A stretch of 53,899 nt of DNA from CAMBRF01 sp964404035 (GTDB lineage: Bacteria; Verrucomicrobiota; Kiritimatiellia; CAIKKV01; CAITUY01). The notes under the pieces are model-generated. The model ran no database searches, was not told where the DNA came from, and was given only the letters and a program-made list of their open reading frames with translations. Positions 15,347-23,790 of the stretch are shown piece after piece. The DNA lies in assembly GCA_964404035.1 (NCBI GenBank), contig CAYOIT010000007.1:1-53899 (forward strand), in the 5' to 3' direction. Position 1 is the stretch's first letter. Every line of letters begins with the position of its first letter. Both the position numbers and the translations under genes were made by a program.

Positions 15347-17601
15347 GTGCGTTCCGTGTGCTTTACCGTCGTGAGCTTCGGGCCTGGCTGACCGTGCCGG
15401 CGAACCATCTGATGGGCGCGGCGTTTCTGGGGCTGACCGGGTTGGGATTCTGGGTCCTGGCGGTCACCATGCCCGGCAAGGGGCTGCTGACCTCGGAAAT
15501 CACGTTTGGCGGGGTGTTGTTCTGGATGGCGGTGGTGGCCACGGTGTCCAGCTGCTCCGTGCGGCTGCTGGGGGAGGAGCGCGAGAGCGGGACGCTGGAA
15601 CTGCTGATGACGGTTCCGGTGCGCGAGACGGATATCGTCCTTGCGAAATTCGGCGCCGGGGTCACGTGGTTGATGCTGTTATGTCTGCCTGCAGTGTCCT
15701 ATCCCTGGCTCCTCAGGATCGTCGATCCGGGATGGCATGGGGTCGACGCCGGCGCCTGGGCGGCCGGCGTCCTGGTGGTTCTGCTGGTCGTCAGCTTGCT
15801 GACCGCCACCGGGATGTTGATGTCCCAGCTTCTCCGGCGACAGACGGCGGCGGCGGCGGCCACGTTTGTGGCGGGGTGCCTGGTGGTGTTCCGCGGCTCG
15901 TTGCGCAACTGGATCGGGGAGGGGGGCGCGGACGGGATGGGCAACCTGGTGGCGATGAGCTCGCACATCGCCGGTTTCGCGGCAGGCGTGGTGGACAGCC
16001 GTCCTGTCGTGTTCTACCTGTCGGCCCTGGCCGTGCTGCTCTTTCTGAATGTGCGGTTGGTCCAGATGATCCGGTATGGCCGCGTCTCGGGCATCGTGAA
16101 TCTGGCGGTGTCGTTCGTGCTTTCGGCGGTCTTGCTGGGTCTGGTCAATTACATGTCCCTGCGACACGGCACCCAGGTCAACTGGAGCGCCTCGGGGGTC
16201 GGCTCGCTGCCCCAGCGAACCCAACAGGTTCTCGAGGGCCTGACGACGCCGGCGGAAGTGACCTTGCTGGCGTCGTCGAACGAACGGTATGTTCCGGCGG
16301 TCCGGCGGATTCTGGACCGATATCGACAGTCGTCCACCCTGGTGCAGTCCTCCTATGTGGACCCGGACACGGATCTGGCCCGGACGCGCGACCTGGTCCG
16401 CCGGTTTAATCTCAAGGGAACCGAGGTATTGATTGTGGAGTGCGGCGCACGGTGGAAAGTCCTGCCGCTGGGAGCGTTCGCGATCAAGGGCGGGGCGGTG
16501 CCGCGGCCCGGCCAGCGCGGGGCGGTCTTTCTGTCGAATCTGGAGCGGGGGTTGTCTTCGTCCTTATATGCCCTTTCCCATGAGCAGGTGCCGGTGGTGT
16601 ATTTCCTGGCGGGGCATGGGGAGCGCGCGATCGATGGGTTCGGCGACTACACCGGCTACTCGGAAATCGCCAACGAGATCCGGAGCGGGGTGGCCGAAGT
16701 CCGGTCCCTGACCCTCGACTCCGCCGTGGGGATTTCCAATGACTGTTCGGCGCTGGTCGTGGCGGGACCCAGCCAGAGTCTCTCCCCCCGCGAGGTGGGC
16801 GCGATCCGTGACTATCTGGCGCGCAGCGGCCGCGTCATGTTCCTGCTCGACTCGGCGACCGATACGGGGTTGGAGCGCCTGCTGCGGGACTGGGGTGTCA
16901 AGGTGGGGGAAGACAGGGTCGTCGACCCGCGGATGGGGGTCGCCTGGCCGTTGGACCGGACCCGGTTCGCGGCTTCAGGCATGGGCGAAGTGCCCCTCAC
17001 GCATTACGGCAGCCACCCGTTGTTGGCGGGACTGCATGGCCTGGTGACGGTGATGACCTCCCCCCGTTCGATGGAACCGTTGGCGCCGGCCGGCATGGTC
17101 GGGAGTCTGGCGGACGTGGTGGATCGTCCCCGGGTGGCGGTGCTGGCCACGACCTCGCGACAGAGTTGGGCGGAGTGTGATCCGGACCAGCATCCCCCCC
17201 AGTTCAATGAAGGCTATGATCGCCAGGGACCGATCGAAGTCGCCCTGTGCGTGGAAAAAGGGGTGGTGTCGGCCATCAAGATGGATATCAAGCCCACGCG
17301 CCTGGTGGTGTTTGGCGATTCGCAGTTTGCCGCCAATCGCGGACTCGTCGGCGGAAACCGGAAGCTGTTTATGAATGCCCTGGACTGGCTGCTGGAGCGG
17401 GCGCAGCCCCTGGCGGCCTCGGCGGAGGATCGCGGGGTGTTCAATTTGCGGTTGCCGGTGGAGAAGCAATGGCTGGCGTTGGCCCTGACGGTGGTGGCGC
17501 TGCCCGGCCTGCTGCTGCTGTTGGCGGCGGCGGTGGCAGTGGCCCGGCAGGATCGTCGTGTTCCCGGGGCGCCGCTGGGAAAAGAAGGGCGGGACGCATG
17601 A
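15343..17601 (+). CDS. Fused GldF-type permease and GldG-type auxiliary protein
   Basis: This 752-residue membrane protein combines two parts. The first 240 or so residues are an ABC-2 permease with several TM helices and the conserved LLGEERESGTLELLMTVPV. After a TM near 255-275 comes a GldG-like extracytoplasmic domain (roughly 290-690) with VVYFLAGHGERAI and later FLLDSATDTGLERLLRDWGV, ending with ARLVVFGDSQF-type sequence and a C-terminal TM helix. Separate GldF and GldG proteins are the norm in Bacteroidetes; a single chain is common elsewhere. ATG at 15343 overlaps the ATPase stop; the longer upstream reading is a shadow of the ATPase gene. It couples to the DUF4340-like gene by another ATGA. 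Confidence 0.85.
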   Translation: MSAFRVLYRRELRAWLTVPANHLMGAAFLGLTGLGFWVLAVTMPGKGLLTSEITFGGVLFWMAVVATVSSCSVRLLGEERESGTLELLMTVPVRETDIVLAKFGAGVTWLMLLCLPAVSYPWLLRIVDPGWHGVDAGAWAAGVLVVLLVVSLLTATGMLMSQLLRRQTAAAAATFVAGCLVVFRGSLRNWIGEGGADGMGNLVAMSSHIAGFAAGVVDSRPVVFYLSALAVLLFLNVRLVQMIRYGRVSGIVNLAVSFVLSAVLLGLVNYMSLRHGTQVNWSASGVGSLPQRTQQVLEGLTTPAEVTLLASSNERYVPAVRRILDRYRQSSTLVQSSYVDPDTDLARTRDLVRRFNLKGTEVLIVECGARWKVLPLGAFAIKGGAVPRPGQRGAVFLSNLERGLSSSLYALSHEQVPVVYFLAGHGERAIDGFGDYTGYSEIANEIRSGVAEVRSLTLDSAVGISNDCSALVVAGPSQSLSPREVGAIRDYLARSGRVMFLLDSATDTGLERLLRDWGVKVGEDRVVDPRMGVAWPLDRTRFAASGMGEVPLTHYGSHPLLAGLHGLVTVMTSPRSMEPLAPAGMVGSLADVVDRPRVAVLATTSRQSWAECDPDQHPPQFNEGYDRQGPIEVALCVEKGVVSAIKMDIKPTRLVVFGDSQFAANRGLVGGNRKLFMNALDWLLERAQPLAASAEDRGVFNLRLPVEKQWLALALTVVALPGLLLLLAAAVAVARQDRRVPGAPLGKEGRDA

Positions 17602-19466
17602 GCTGGAAACCGACCCTGTGGTTGCTGGCGGCGGTCCTGCTGGCGGGAGCGTTTATCGTGGTCTTTGAGCGGGGCACACAGCCGGCGGGGCTGTCGACGC
17701 CCCTGGAAGCGCCCCTGCTCGGGTTCGAGCCCGGCAATGTCACGAGTCTGGCCATCAATACCTCCAACTGCAATGCGGTCTGCATGCTGCGGAACCAGAC
17801 CTGGTTCCTGACCCGCCCGGTTGAAACCCGGGCCGATGGCACCTGCATCCGGCAACTGCTGGAGGCGCTCCAGCGGACACGACGGCGCGATACGATTTCC
17901 GGGGCGTTGCAGCAGCAGCGGGGACTGACGTTGGAGAGTTTCGGCCTGGACAAACCCCGGGCGCGATGCGTGGTGGGGTATGACCGGCGGCAGGATGAGA
18001 TCGTCTTTGGAATGGATGTGCCGCTCGGGGATCTGATCTATGCGCAACTGAACGGCGGCGAGGATGTCGTGGCAGTCACGCGGGAATTCGAGAAGGCGCT
18101 GCCCGGGAGCCTGGACGAACTGAGGGATCATGCGGTCTTCCCCGCGACGCTGCGGCAACTGGCGCGAATCGAGATCAAGCACGCCGGCGGGTTCATTCAG
18201 CTGGCCTCCGTGGGCGGCAACTGGCGCATTCAGCAGCCCAAGGATGCCCCGGCCGATCCCGCGCGCGTCGAATGGCTCCTGGGCCGTCTGCGCGAGTTGA
18301 AGGTCGAGGCATTCGGGGGCGATACGCCCGGCGCCGATCCGGTGGCCTACGGGATGGGCCCTGACGAGGCGGCCATCGAGGTGACGGTCTGGCCCGAGGG
18401 GTCATCGGACAGCGGCGTGACCCTGACCGTGGGCAAGCTTTCCCAGGATAACCCCTCGCTGTTCTATGCCCGCATCAGTGATATGGGCGCCATCGGCATG
18501 GTGGCCAAGTCGGCGCTTCAGCCCTTGCTCGAACTCAGGGCGGAGACCCTCCGTGACCGGCGGCTCTGCGATGCCAACCCGGCCCAAGTGGCCACCCTGA
18601 CGATTCTCGACGCCGAGAAGAAACTGGTGGCGGAGCGCCTGGCGGCCGGCGGGTGGGCGATCACCGAGCCGATCCGGGGCACGGCCGATGCCAAGGTGGT
18701 CGGATCGCTGTTGAAGGAGCTGTGCGCGCTGCGGGGGGATGAACTGCCGGGCGCCGAGATCACGAATGCCGCCATGCGCGTGACCCAGGAAGCGATGGTC
18801 CGGGTGACGATCGCCGAAGCCCAGGCGCCCCGGCCCGATTCCCTGACCAACGCGCTCCCCTCCGTCGACACCACGGTGAAGCGGAAGTGGACCTACTGGA
18901 TCGGCACCAACACCACCCGTGGTGCGCGGCTGATCCTTCGCCAGGAGGACCAGATGGTCTTCAAAGTGCAGACGGCCGACCTGACCCGCCTGTTCCAATG
19001 GGAGGCGACCCCGGAAACCGGCAGCACGGCCGACCCGTTGCGTTATATGGATCGTCGCGTTTTCGACCTGGAAGCGGATAATGTGAGGCGTCTCACGCTG
19101 ACGAAGGCGGGACGGGAGGAGACTGTGGTCAAGAATGCCGGCGGAAACTGGAGCGTGGACTCCCCGCCCGGAACCCATGTCGCCGACGGAGCGGTCGCGG
19201 CGCTGCTGGGGCTGGCGGGCGACCTCAAGGCGGTCCGGATCGAAAGCGTGGCCTCGACCAATCTGGCGAGCTACGGCTTTGACGAGGCTTCCCCGCGCCT
19301 GACGTTTGGGCTGACGGGTACCGGTGGCATCCAGAAAACCATTCTCCTGGGCGGGACGGACCAGCGCCAGGGCGTGTATGCGATGGTGCAGGGCCGCGAT
19401 GTCGTCTTTGTGCTTCCCCGGAACGTTGCCGAGGCGTTGACGCACAGCCTGGTGACTTCCCCTTGA
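17598..19466 (+). CDS. DUF4340-like envelope protein
   Basis: This 622-residue protein has one N-terminal TM segment (about 5-22, LWLLAAVLLAGAFIVVF), then a long extracytoplasmic region with repeated beta-rich modules. The modules carry phrases such as NQTWFLTRPVETRADGT, GNWRIQQPKDAPADPARVEW, GGWAITEPIRGTADAKVV and GGNWSVDSPPGTHVADGAV: about four copies of a W-x-[IVL]-x-x-P pattern. This is the usual content of proteins carrying DUF4340 that sit next to GldG-type transporters. The function is not known. The ATGA overlap with the GldFG fusion marks a shared transcript and probably a shared complex. Confidence 0.8.
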   Translation: MSWKPTLWLLAAVLLAGAFIVVFERGTQPAGLSTPLEAPLLGFEPGNVTSLAINTSNCNAVCMLRNQTWFLTRPVETRADGTCIRQLLEALQRTRRRDTISGALQQQRGLTLESFGLDKPRARCVVGYDRRQDEIVFGMDVPLGDLIYAQLNGGEDVVAVTREFEKALPGSLDELRDHAVFPATLRQLARIEIKHAGGFIQLASVGGNWRIQQPKDAPADPARVEWLLGRLRELKVEAFGGDTPGADPVAYGMGPDEAAIEVTVWPEGSSDSGVTLTVGKLSQDNPSLFYARISDMGAIGMVAKSALQPLLELRAETLRDRRLCDANPAQVATLTILDAEKKLVAERLAAGGWAITEPIRGTADAKVVGSLLKELCALRGDELPGAEITNAAMRVTQEAMVRVTIAEAQAPRPDSLTNALPSVDTTVKRKWTYWIGTNTTRGARLILRQEDQMVFKVQTADLTRLFQWEATPETGSTADPLRYMDRRVFDLEADNVRRLTLTKAGREETVVKNAGGNWSVDSPPGTHVADGAVAALLGLAGDLKAVRIESVASTNLASYGFDEASPRLTFGLTGTGGIQKTILLGGTDQRQGVYAMVQGRDVVFVLPRNVAEALTHSLVTSP

Positions 19467-19472
19467 AATCCT

Positions 19473-21410
19473 ATGACCCCCATCTTCCAGGGTACTGACC
19501 CCAAGCCAGCGCCCCCACGTCATGTGGTGCGCCGCCTTCGACCGTGGATGCGCCAGGCAAGACTCATCACGGGCGTCGTGGCGTTTGTTGGCGCGCTCAC
19601 GGTGGCCGCGCTGATCTGGATCGGGTTTCCCCAACCGGTCATGCGGCGGTTGCTGTCGTCGATCAATGCCGGCGAGTTTTTCTTCCAGGTTCAACGCCTG
19701 ACGCTGGATTGGCGTGGCGGCCTGGTGGCGCGGGAGGTCCGCGCGTACCGCAAGGGGGTGCCCGGCGCGCCGTGCCTGGAAGCCCGCGAGGTCCGCGTGC
19801 TGTTCAATGTCCTCCATCCGGGGGCCGCGGGCTGGGGGCGACTCAAGAGTGTGTCGGTCAGGAATGGATTGGTGCGACCTTTGTTCCAGCCCCCTGCGAC
19901 GCCCGCCGTTGAGGAGCGTCAGGTGGCGGGGATTCCGTTGCCGTCCGGTCATCCCCTCGGGCTGGCGGTCACTTTCGAGCAGTTCGACTGCCTGGGGGTG
20001 TGGATCGAGAGCGTGAGTGGACTGATTCATCTGGATGCGAAGGGCGGGGACATCAGCGAAGCGTCGGGGACGATCGGCCGGGACCAGCAGCGGGGCGGCC
20101 TCCAGGGGCAGTGCTCCTGGACCTGGAAGGGGAGCGTGCAGGGCAAGCTGGCCACCTCGTTTGACCCGCACGTCCTGGCGCCGCTGTGCCGCGTGGCCGA
20201 CCTGCGCCAGACCTGCGAGTGGCTGGATTGGTTCTCCTTTCCCTCGGCCCCGCCCGGGTGCGATGTGACGTTCGACTACGTGCCGGGCACGGGGAGGCTG
20301 CAGGTCAAGGGACGGATGCAGGCCTCGGACTTTGCCTATCGCGGCGCGGGCATTGCCTTTGCGAACATCGTGGGGGCCTATGACGGGAGTCCCGGGCAGC
20401 GGCGGATCACCTTGAGCCCGATGGTGCTGGTGGTCGGCGGCCGCAATGTCAGCGGCAACGTCGAGGTGGAGTTTGATGCGGGCCGGGTGAATCTCGAAGT
20501 GGCCTCGACCATCGATGTGCCGACACTGGCCCGGATTGCCGGGTTGCGGGAGGGGGGTGTCCTGGACCAATGCCGATTCGGACGCGGCACGCGGATCTAC
20601 GCCAAGGGAACGGTGGGCTATGAAGACGCCGCGTGTTCCGACCTGGAGGCTTTGGTCGAGGGGCCGGAGATCGGGGTGGGCCGGGTAACGACCGATGAGT
20701 GTGCCTTCAAGTTTCTGATGAAGGGGACGACCAACCTGCTCGCCGACGTGCGGGGGAAGATGGGCGGGGGCTCGTTCGCGGGATCAGCGGCGTTCCTGCC
20801 TGAGGGACCCGGCGTGGACGCTCACACCCGTTATCAAGTCAAGGGAGAGCTGTTCCACGTTGATTTCCAATGGGTGAAGAACCTGATGGATACCAATTCG
20901 ACGGTGGCCATCGAAGGCAAGCTGTACGGGAGCATGGACCTGGCCGGGCGATTTGGGGCGGGGCAGGGGGCGACGGCGGTGGGGCAGGGTTATGTCAGCC
21001 TGCGGCATGGTTTCGCTTTCCGACTGCCTCTCTTTGGCGGGATGACGGAGGTGCTGACGAAAGCCCTGCCCGGCCTCGACTTCGCACTCAAGCAGACCGA
21101 TGTCCGCATTCCCTTCGAGGTGCGGGAGGGCCGGATCGCCACCCGGGACGCCCAGATCGAGGGCGACATCCTGAGCCTGACCGCGAAGGGCGACTGCACG
21201 TTTGACGGCCAGCTCTCTTTCGATGTGCAGGTGCGTCCGATGAAAGACACGACCTTGATGGGCCAGGCGATGCGGGCCTTGTCCTATCCCTTGAGCCGTC
21301 TGTTCGAATTCCGGCTCGACGGGACGCTCGACAAACCGCACTGGAGCCTTTTCAACCTGCCGCGCGACTCGCGGAGCGCCGACCGACACCAGAAAGACAA
21401 GAAATCATGA
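19473..21410 (+). CDS. AsmA-like C-terminal domain protein
   Basis: This 645-residue protein has one TM helix near 32-52 and a long beta-rich region. The C-terminal part (SMDLAGRFG, FALKQTDVRIPFEVREG, GDILSLTAKGDCTFDGQLS, LFEFRLDGTLDKPHW) is typical of AsmA-like or bridge-like lipid-transfer proteins that span the periplasm. The start at 19473 lies 6 bases after the DUF4340 gene but has no strong Shine-Dalgarno, so a start further in is possible. The stop overlaps the miaB start. A role in envelope lipid traffic fits the family, but no direct evidence is present here. Confidence 0.75.
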   Translation: MTPIFQGTDPKPAPPRHVVRRLRPWMRQARLITGVVAFVGALTVAALIWIGFPQPVMRRLLSSINAGEFFFQVQRLTLDWRGGLVAREVRAYRKGVPGAPCLEAREVRVLFNVLHPGAAGWGRLKSVSVRNGLVRPLFQPPATPAVEERQVAGIPLPSGHPLGLAVTFEQFDCLGVWIESVSGLIHLDAKGGDISEASGTIGRDQQRGGLQGQCSWTWKGSVQGKLATSFDPHVLAPLCRVADLRQTCEWLDWFSFPSAPPGCDVTFDYVPGTGRLQVKGRMQASDFAYRGAGIAFANIVGAYDGSPGQRRITLSPMVLVVGGRNVSGNVEVEFDAGRVNLEVASTIDVPTLARIAGLREGGVLDQCRFGRGTRIYAKGTVGYEDAACSDLEALVEGPEIGVGRVTTDECAFKFLMKGTTNLLADVRGKMGGGSFAGSAAFLPEGPGVDAHTRYQVKGELFHVDFQWVKNLMDTNSTVAIEGKLYGSMDLAGRFGAGQGATAVGQGYVSLRHGFAFRLPLFGGMTEVLTKALPGLDFALKQTDVRIPFEVREGRIATRDAQIEGDILSLTAKGDCTFDGQLSFDVQVRPMKDTTLMGQAMRALSYPLSRLFEFRLDGTLDKPHWSLFNLPRDSRSADRHQKDKKS

Positions 21411-22792
21411 CCCAGCAAACGGAATCCGACCGAACGCTCTGCGTGCATATCCGGACATACGGCTGCCAGATGAATGAACGGGACAGTGAAGCCATCGGGG
21501 CGCTTCTGATGAAGCACGGGTACCGCTTGACTGAGACCGAAGACGATGCCGATGTGATCCTGATCAATACCTGCAGCGTCCGCGGCAAGGCCGAAGACAA
21601 GGCCGTCGGGAAGCTGCGCCTGATGGGGGTTGAGAAACGGAAACGGCCGGGACTGGTGGTGGGGGCCATGGGGTGCATGATTCAGCGCATCGGGGCCGAC
21701 GCCATGAAACGGATCAAGGGCCTGGACTTTGCCGTCGGCACGCACCGCTTGAGCACGCTCCCGGCCATCATCGATGCCGTCCGCGCGGGACGCGGCCCCA
21801 TTGTTGATGTGGGGGGGGAGGAACTGGAGCCCGAGGCGCTCACGGGGCATTTCGCGGGCCAGGTTTTGGCCTACGTGAACATTCTGCTGGGATGCGACCG
21901 GCACTGTGCGTACTGCATCGTTCCGGCCGTTCGGGGCCGGGAATGGAGCCGGCCGGCGGAGAGCGTGCTACGCGAAATACGAGCGCTGGGAGAGCAGGGG
22001 GTAAAGGAAGTCACCCTCCTGGGGCAGAGTGTGATGTCGTATGGACGCGCGAACACCGTCTGGCCGGAGTCCCATGTGTCGGCGCATGGGTATACCGAGC
22101 CGCTGCCCCGCCTGCTGGAGGCGGCGATCGGGATTCCGGGAATCCGGCGGGTGCGCTTCACCTCCGGCCATCCCTCCGGCTGCACGGATGAACTGGCCCG
22201 CGCCATGGCTGAGTTGGGCGGGGTCTGCGATCACCTGCATCTGCCGGTGCAATCGGGGTCTGACCGCATTCTCAAGGCGATGCGGCGGGGCTATACGGCG
22301 GACTCCTACCTGGGGGCGGTGGCGCGGTTGAGACGGGCCGTGCCCACGCTGGCCCTGACCTCCGATGTGATTGTCGGGTTCCCCGGCGAGACGGAAGAGG
22401 ACTTCGAGCAGACACGGGCCCTGATGGACGCCGCCCGCTTCGACAATGCCTACATCTTCAAGTATTCCCCGCGCGAAGGAACGCCGGCGGCGGCGCTGGT
22501 TGACGATGTCTCGCCCGAGGAGAAGCTTCGGAGGAACCACGTTCTGCTTGCCGACCAGGACCGGCGGGGACTGGAACTCCACGATGACCTCGTCGGGACG
22601 GTGGTCGAGATCCTGGCGGAGGGGCCCAGTTTGCGGAACAAGGATCGTTGGGCGGGGCGCACCACCACCAACAAGATTGCCATTTTTGAGCCTCGCGCCA
22701 CTCCGAACGCGGGTGATATAGTGCGAATCCTGGTGGATCGAGTAGGCCCCCAGACGCTGTATGGCTCGGTAGTTGGAGACGACAGAACATGA
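21407..22792 (+). CDS. miaB: tRNA-2-methylthio-N6-dimethylallyladenosine synthase
   Basis: This 461-residue radical-SAM methylthiotransferase adds the 2-methylthio group to i6A37 of tRNAs reading U-starting codons. The N-terminal cluster cysteines are C20 (TYGCQMNERDSE), C56 (NTCSVR) and C90 (GCMIQR). The radical-SAM cluster is CDRHCAYC at 163-170. It has the IVPAVRGREWSRP stretch, the GFPGETEEDFEQT motif and a C-terminal TRAM region. MiaB usually reads GCMAQR; the Ile is a mild change. RimO and MtaB differ in the N-terminal motif, so MiaB is favoured. It is coupled by ATGA to the gene before and overlaps the gene after. Confidence 0.93.
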   Translation: MTQQTESDRTLCVHIRTYGCQMNERDSEAIGALLMKHGYRLTETEDDADVILINTCSVRGKAEDKAVGKLRLMGVEKRKRPGLVVGAMGCMIQRIGADAMKRIKGLDFAVGTHRLSTLPAIIDAVRAGRGPIVDVGGEELEPEALTGHFAGQVLAYVNILLGCDRHCAYCIVPAVRGREWSRPAESVLREIRALGEQGVKEVTLLGQSVMSYGRANTVWPESHVSAHGYTEPLPRLLEAAIGIPGIRRVRFTSGHPSGCTDELARAMAELGGVCDHLHLPVQSGSDRILKAMRRGYTADSYLGAVARLRRAVPTLALTSDVIVGFPGETEEDFEQTRALMDAARFDNAYIFKYSPREGTPAAALVDDVSPEEKLRRNHVLLADQDRRGLELHDDLVGTVVEILAEGPSLRNKDRWAGRTTTNKIAIFEPRATPNAGDIVRILVDRVGPQTLYGSVVGDDRT

Positions 22793-23331
22793 TGACGCTT
22801 GCAGGTTGCTCTATTCTGGTGGGGATCATCCACCTGGTGCTGAACGTTCCGTTGCTGGTTTTCCCGGTCAGGGGCCAGAAGGTGATCAAGGCGTTTCCCC
22901 GGCATGAGTGGGCGGGTCGGATTCTGGCCGCGGTGGGGGTGGTCTGGTCGGTTCTCCTGGTGCTGGAGATGCCGTTGGGCTGGTTTGATGCCTACAAGGG
23001 TTGGCTGTATGCGGTCGGCCCGGTGCTGTATCTGCTGATCGTGGTGTTCATGGGCGATCTGCTGGCGGCGAGGGCACTGGGCGGGCTGCTGTTGCTGGTG
23101 GCGGATCCGGTGCTGGAGACGGCGATTCTCCAACCGGCGACGCTGCGTCTGGTGCTGGTGGTACTGGCGTATGTCTGGGTGGTTGCCGGCATGGCGCTCA
23201 TGTTGGCTCCCTATCGGTTCCGCAAGGCGGCCGAGGGTTGCTGCGGGACGGCCGGCCGTTGCCGGGTTGTGGGCGCATTGGGGGCGATGCTGGGCACCGG
23301 TCTGATCGGGCTGGGACTCTGGGTGTTCTGA
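22789..23331 (+). CDS. Small polytopic membrane protein of unknown function
   Basis: This 180-residue protein has about five hydrophobic helices, for instance MTLAGCSILVGIIHLVLNVP, GRILAAVGVVWSVLLVLE, AVGPVLYLLIVVFMGDL, LVLVVLAYVWVVAGMALML and VGALGAMLGTGLIGLGLWV. A short cytoplasm-like loop FRKAAEGCCGTAGRCR holds three cysteines. I do not recognise the family. The ATG overlaps the miaB stop, so it is co-translated with it. Confidence 0.7.
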   Translation: MMTLAGCSILVGIIHLVLNVPLLVFPVRGQKVIKAFPRHEWAGRILAAVGVVWSVLLVLEMPLGWFDAYKGWLYAVGPVLYLLIVVFMGDLLAARALGGLLLLVADPVLETAILQPATLRLVLVVLAYVWVVAGMALMLAPYRFRKAAEGCCGTAGRCRVVGALGAMLGTGLIGLGLWVF

Positions 23332-23358
23332 GGTAAAATGAGAGCGGGAGGCAGGCGC

Positions 23359-23565
23359 ATGGAAAAAGCCAGGCAACTTTCTTCGCCGATGGAGATTCTG
23401 GAGGCGGCTCTGGAAAAAGAGGAAGCCGCCCTTCGGTTTTATGACTCACTGGCGACCAACAGCCATGTTGGGGCCGTGAAGGGTTTGGTGACGGAATTGC
23501 GCGAAGAGGAACACCGCCATGTCCAACTGATCCAGCGGAAGATCGTGGAACTGCGATTGGGATGA
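23359..23565 (+). CDS. Short ferritin-like/rubrerythrin-type helical hairpin protein
   Basis: This 68-residue protein has two amphipathic helices with metal-ligand-like residues: EKEEAALRFYDSLA (helix 1) and ELREEEHRHVQLIQ (helix 2, an E-x-x-H pattern). That is half of the four-helix ferritin-like bundle, so it may dimerise. The start at 23359 is preceded by GGGAGG with good spacing; an in-frame ATG at 23338 (75 residues) also has a GAGG and cannot be excluded. It ends the MiaB operon and is followed by a tRNA gene. A role in metal or peroxide handling is inference. Confidence 0.6.
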   Translation: MEKARQLSSPMEILEAALEKEEAALRFYDSLATNSHVGAVKGLVTELREEEHRHVQLIQRKIVELRLG

Positions 23566-23574
23566 TGTAAGCTG

Positions 23575-23604
23575 TTGACAGCGATGCGGGGATATTGATA
23601 TCTG
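23575..23604 (+). promoter_or_regulatory. Promoter of the tRNA-Leu gene
   Basis: A perfect TTGACA (23575-23580) is followed after 18 bp by TATCTG (23599-23604), about 20 bases before the mature tRNA 5' end. The -35 match is exact; the -10 is weak. Confidence 0.5.
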
Positions 23605-23623
23605 TATCCCCCATCTTCAACGG

Positions 23624-23708
23624 GCACCCGTGGTGGAATTGGCAGACACGTAAGATTCAGGTTCTTATGCCGAAAGGTGTGGGGGTTCAACTCCCTCCGG
23701 GTGCACCA
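23624..23708 (+). tRNA. tRNA-Leu (anticodon CAG)
   Basis: The acceptor stem GCACCCG/CGGGTGC (23624-23630 with 23698-23704) pairs perfectly, with discriminator A and an encoded CCA at 23706-23708. The anticodon stem TAAGA/TCTTA frames the loop TTCAGGT, giving CAG at 23658-23660, which reads CUG codons. The D-arm has the AATTGGCAGAC pattern. A long class II variable arm lies between 23668 and about 23680, and the T arm GGGGG-TTCAACT-CCCTC is intact. All this fits leucine. Confidence 0.96.
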
Positions 23709-23790
23709 CTCTTCCCAGACTCATTCAGAGCCGGTATTACTGAACGCGTATCGCTGCCCCGGTGGTTTTCCCGCGGTAGGAGGGCTGGAA

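Noticed and set aside
14621..17601. Gliding-motility machinery because of GldA/F/G similarity
   Set aside because: No other gld or spr genes are present, and this transporter type is common in non-gliding bacteria.
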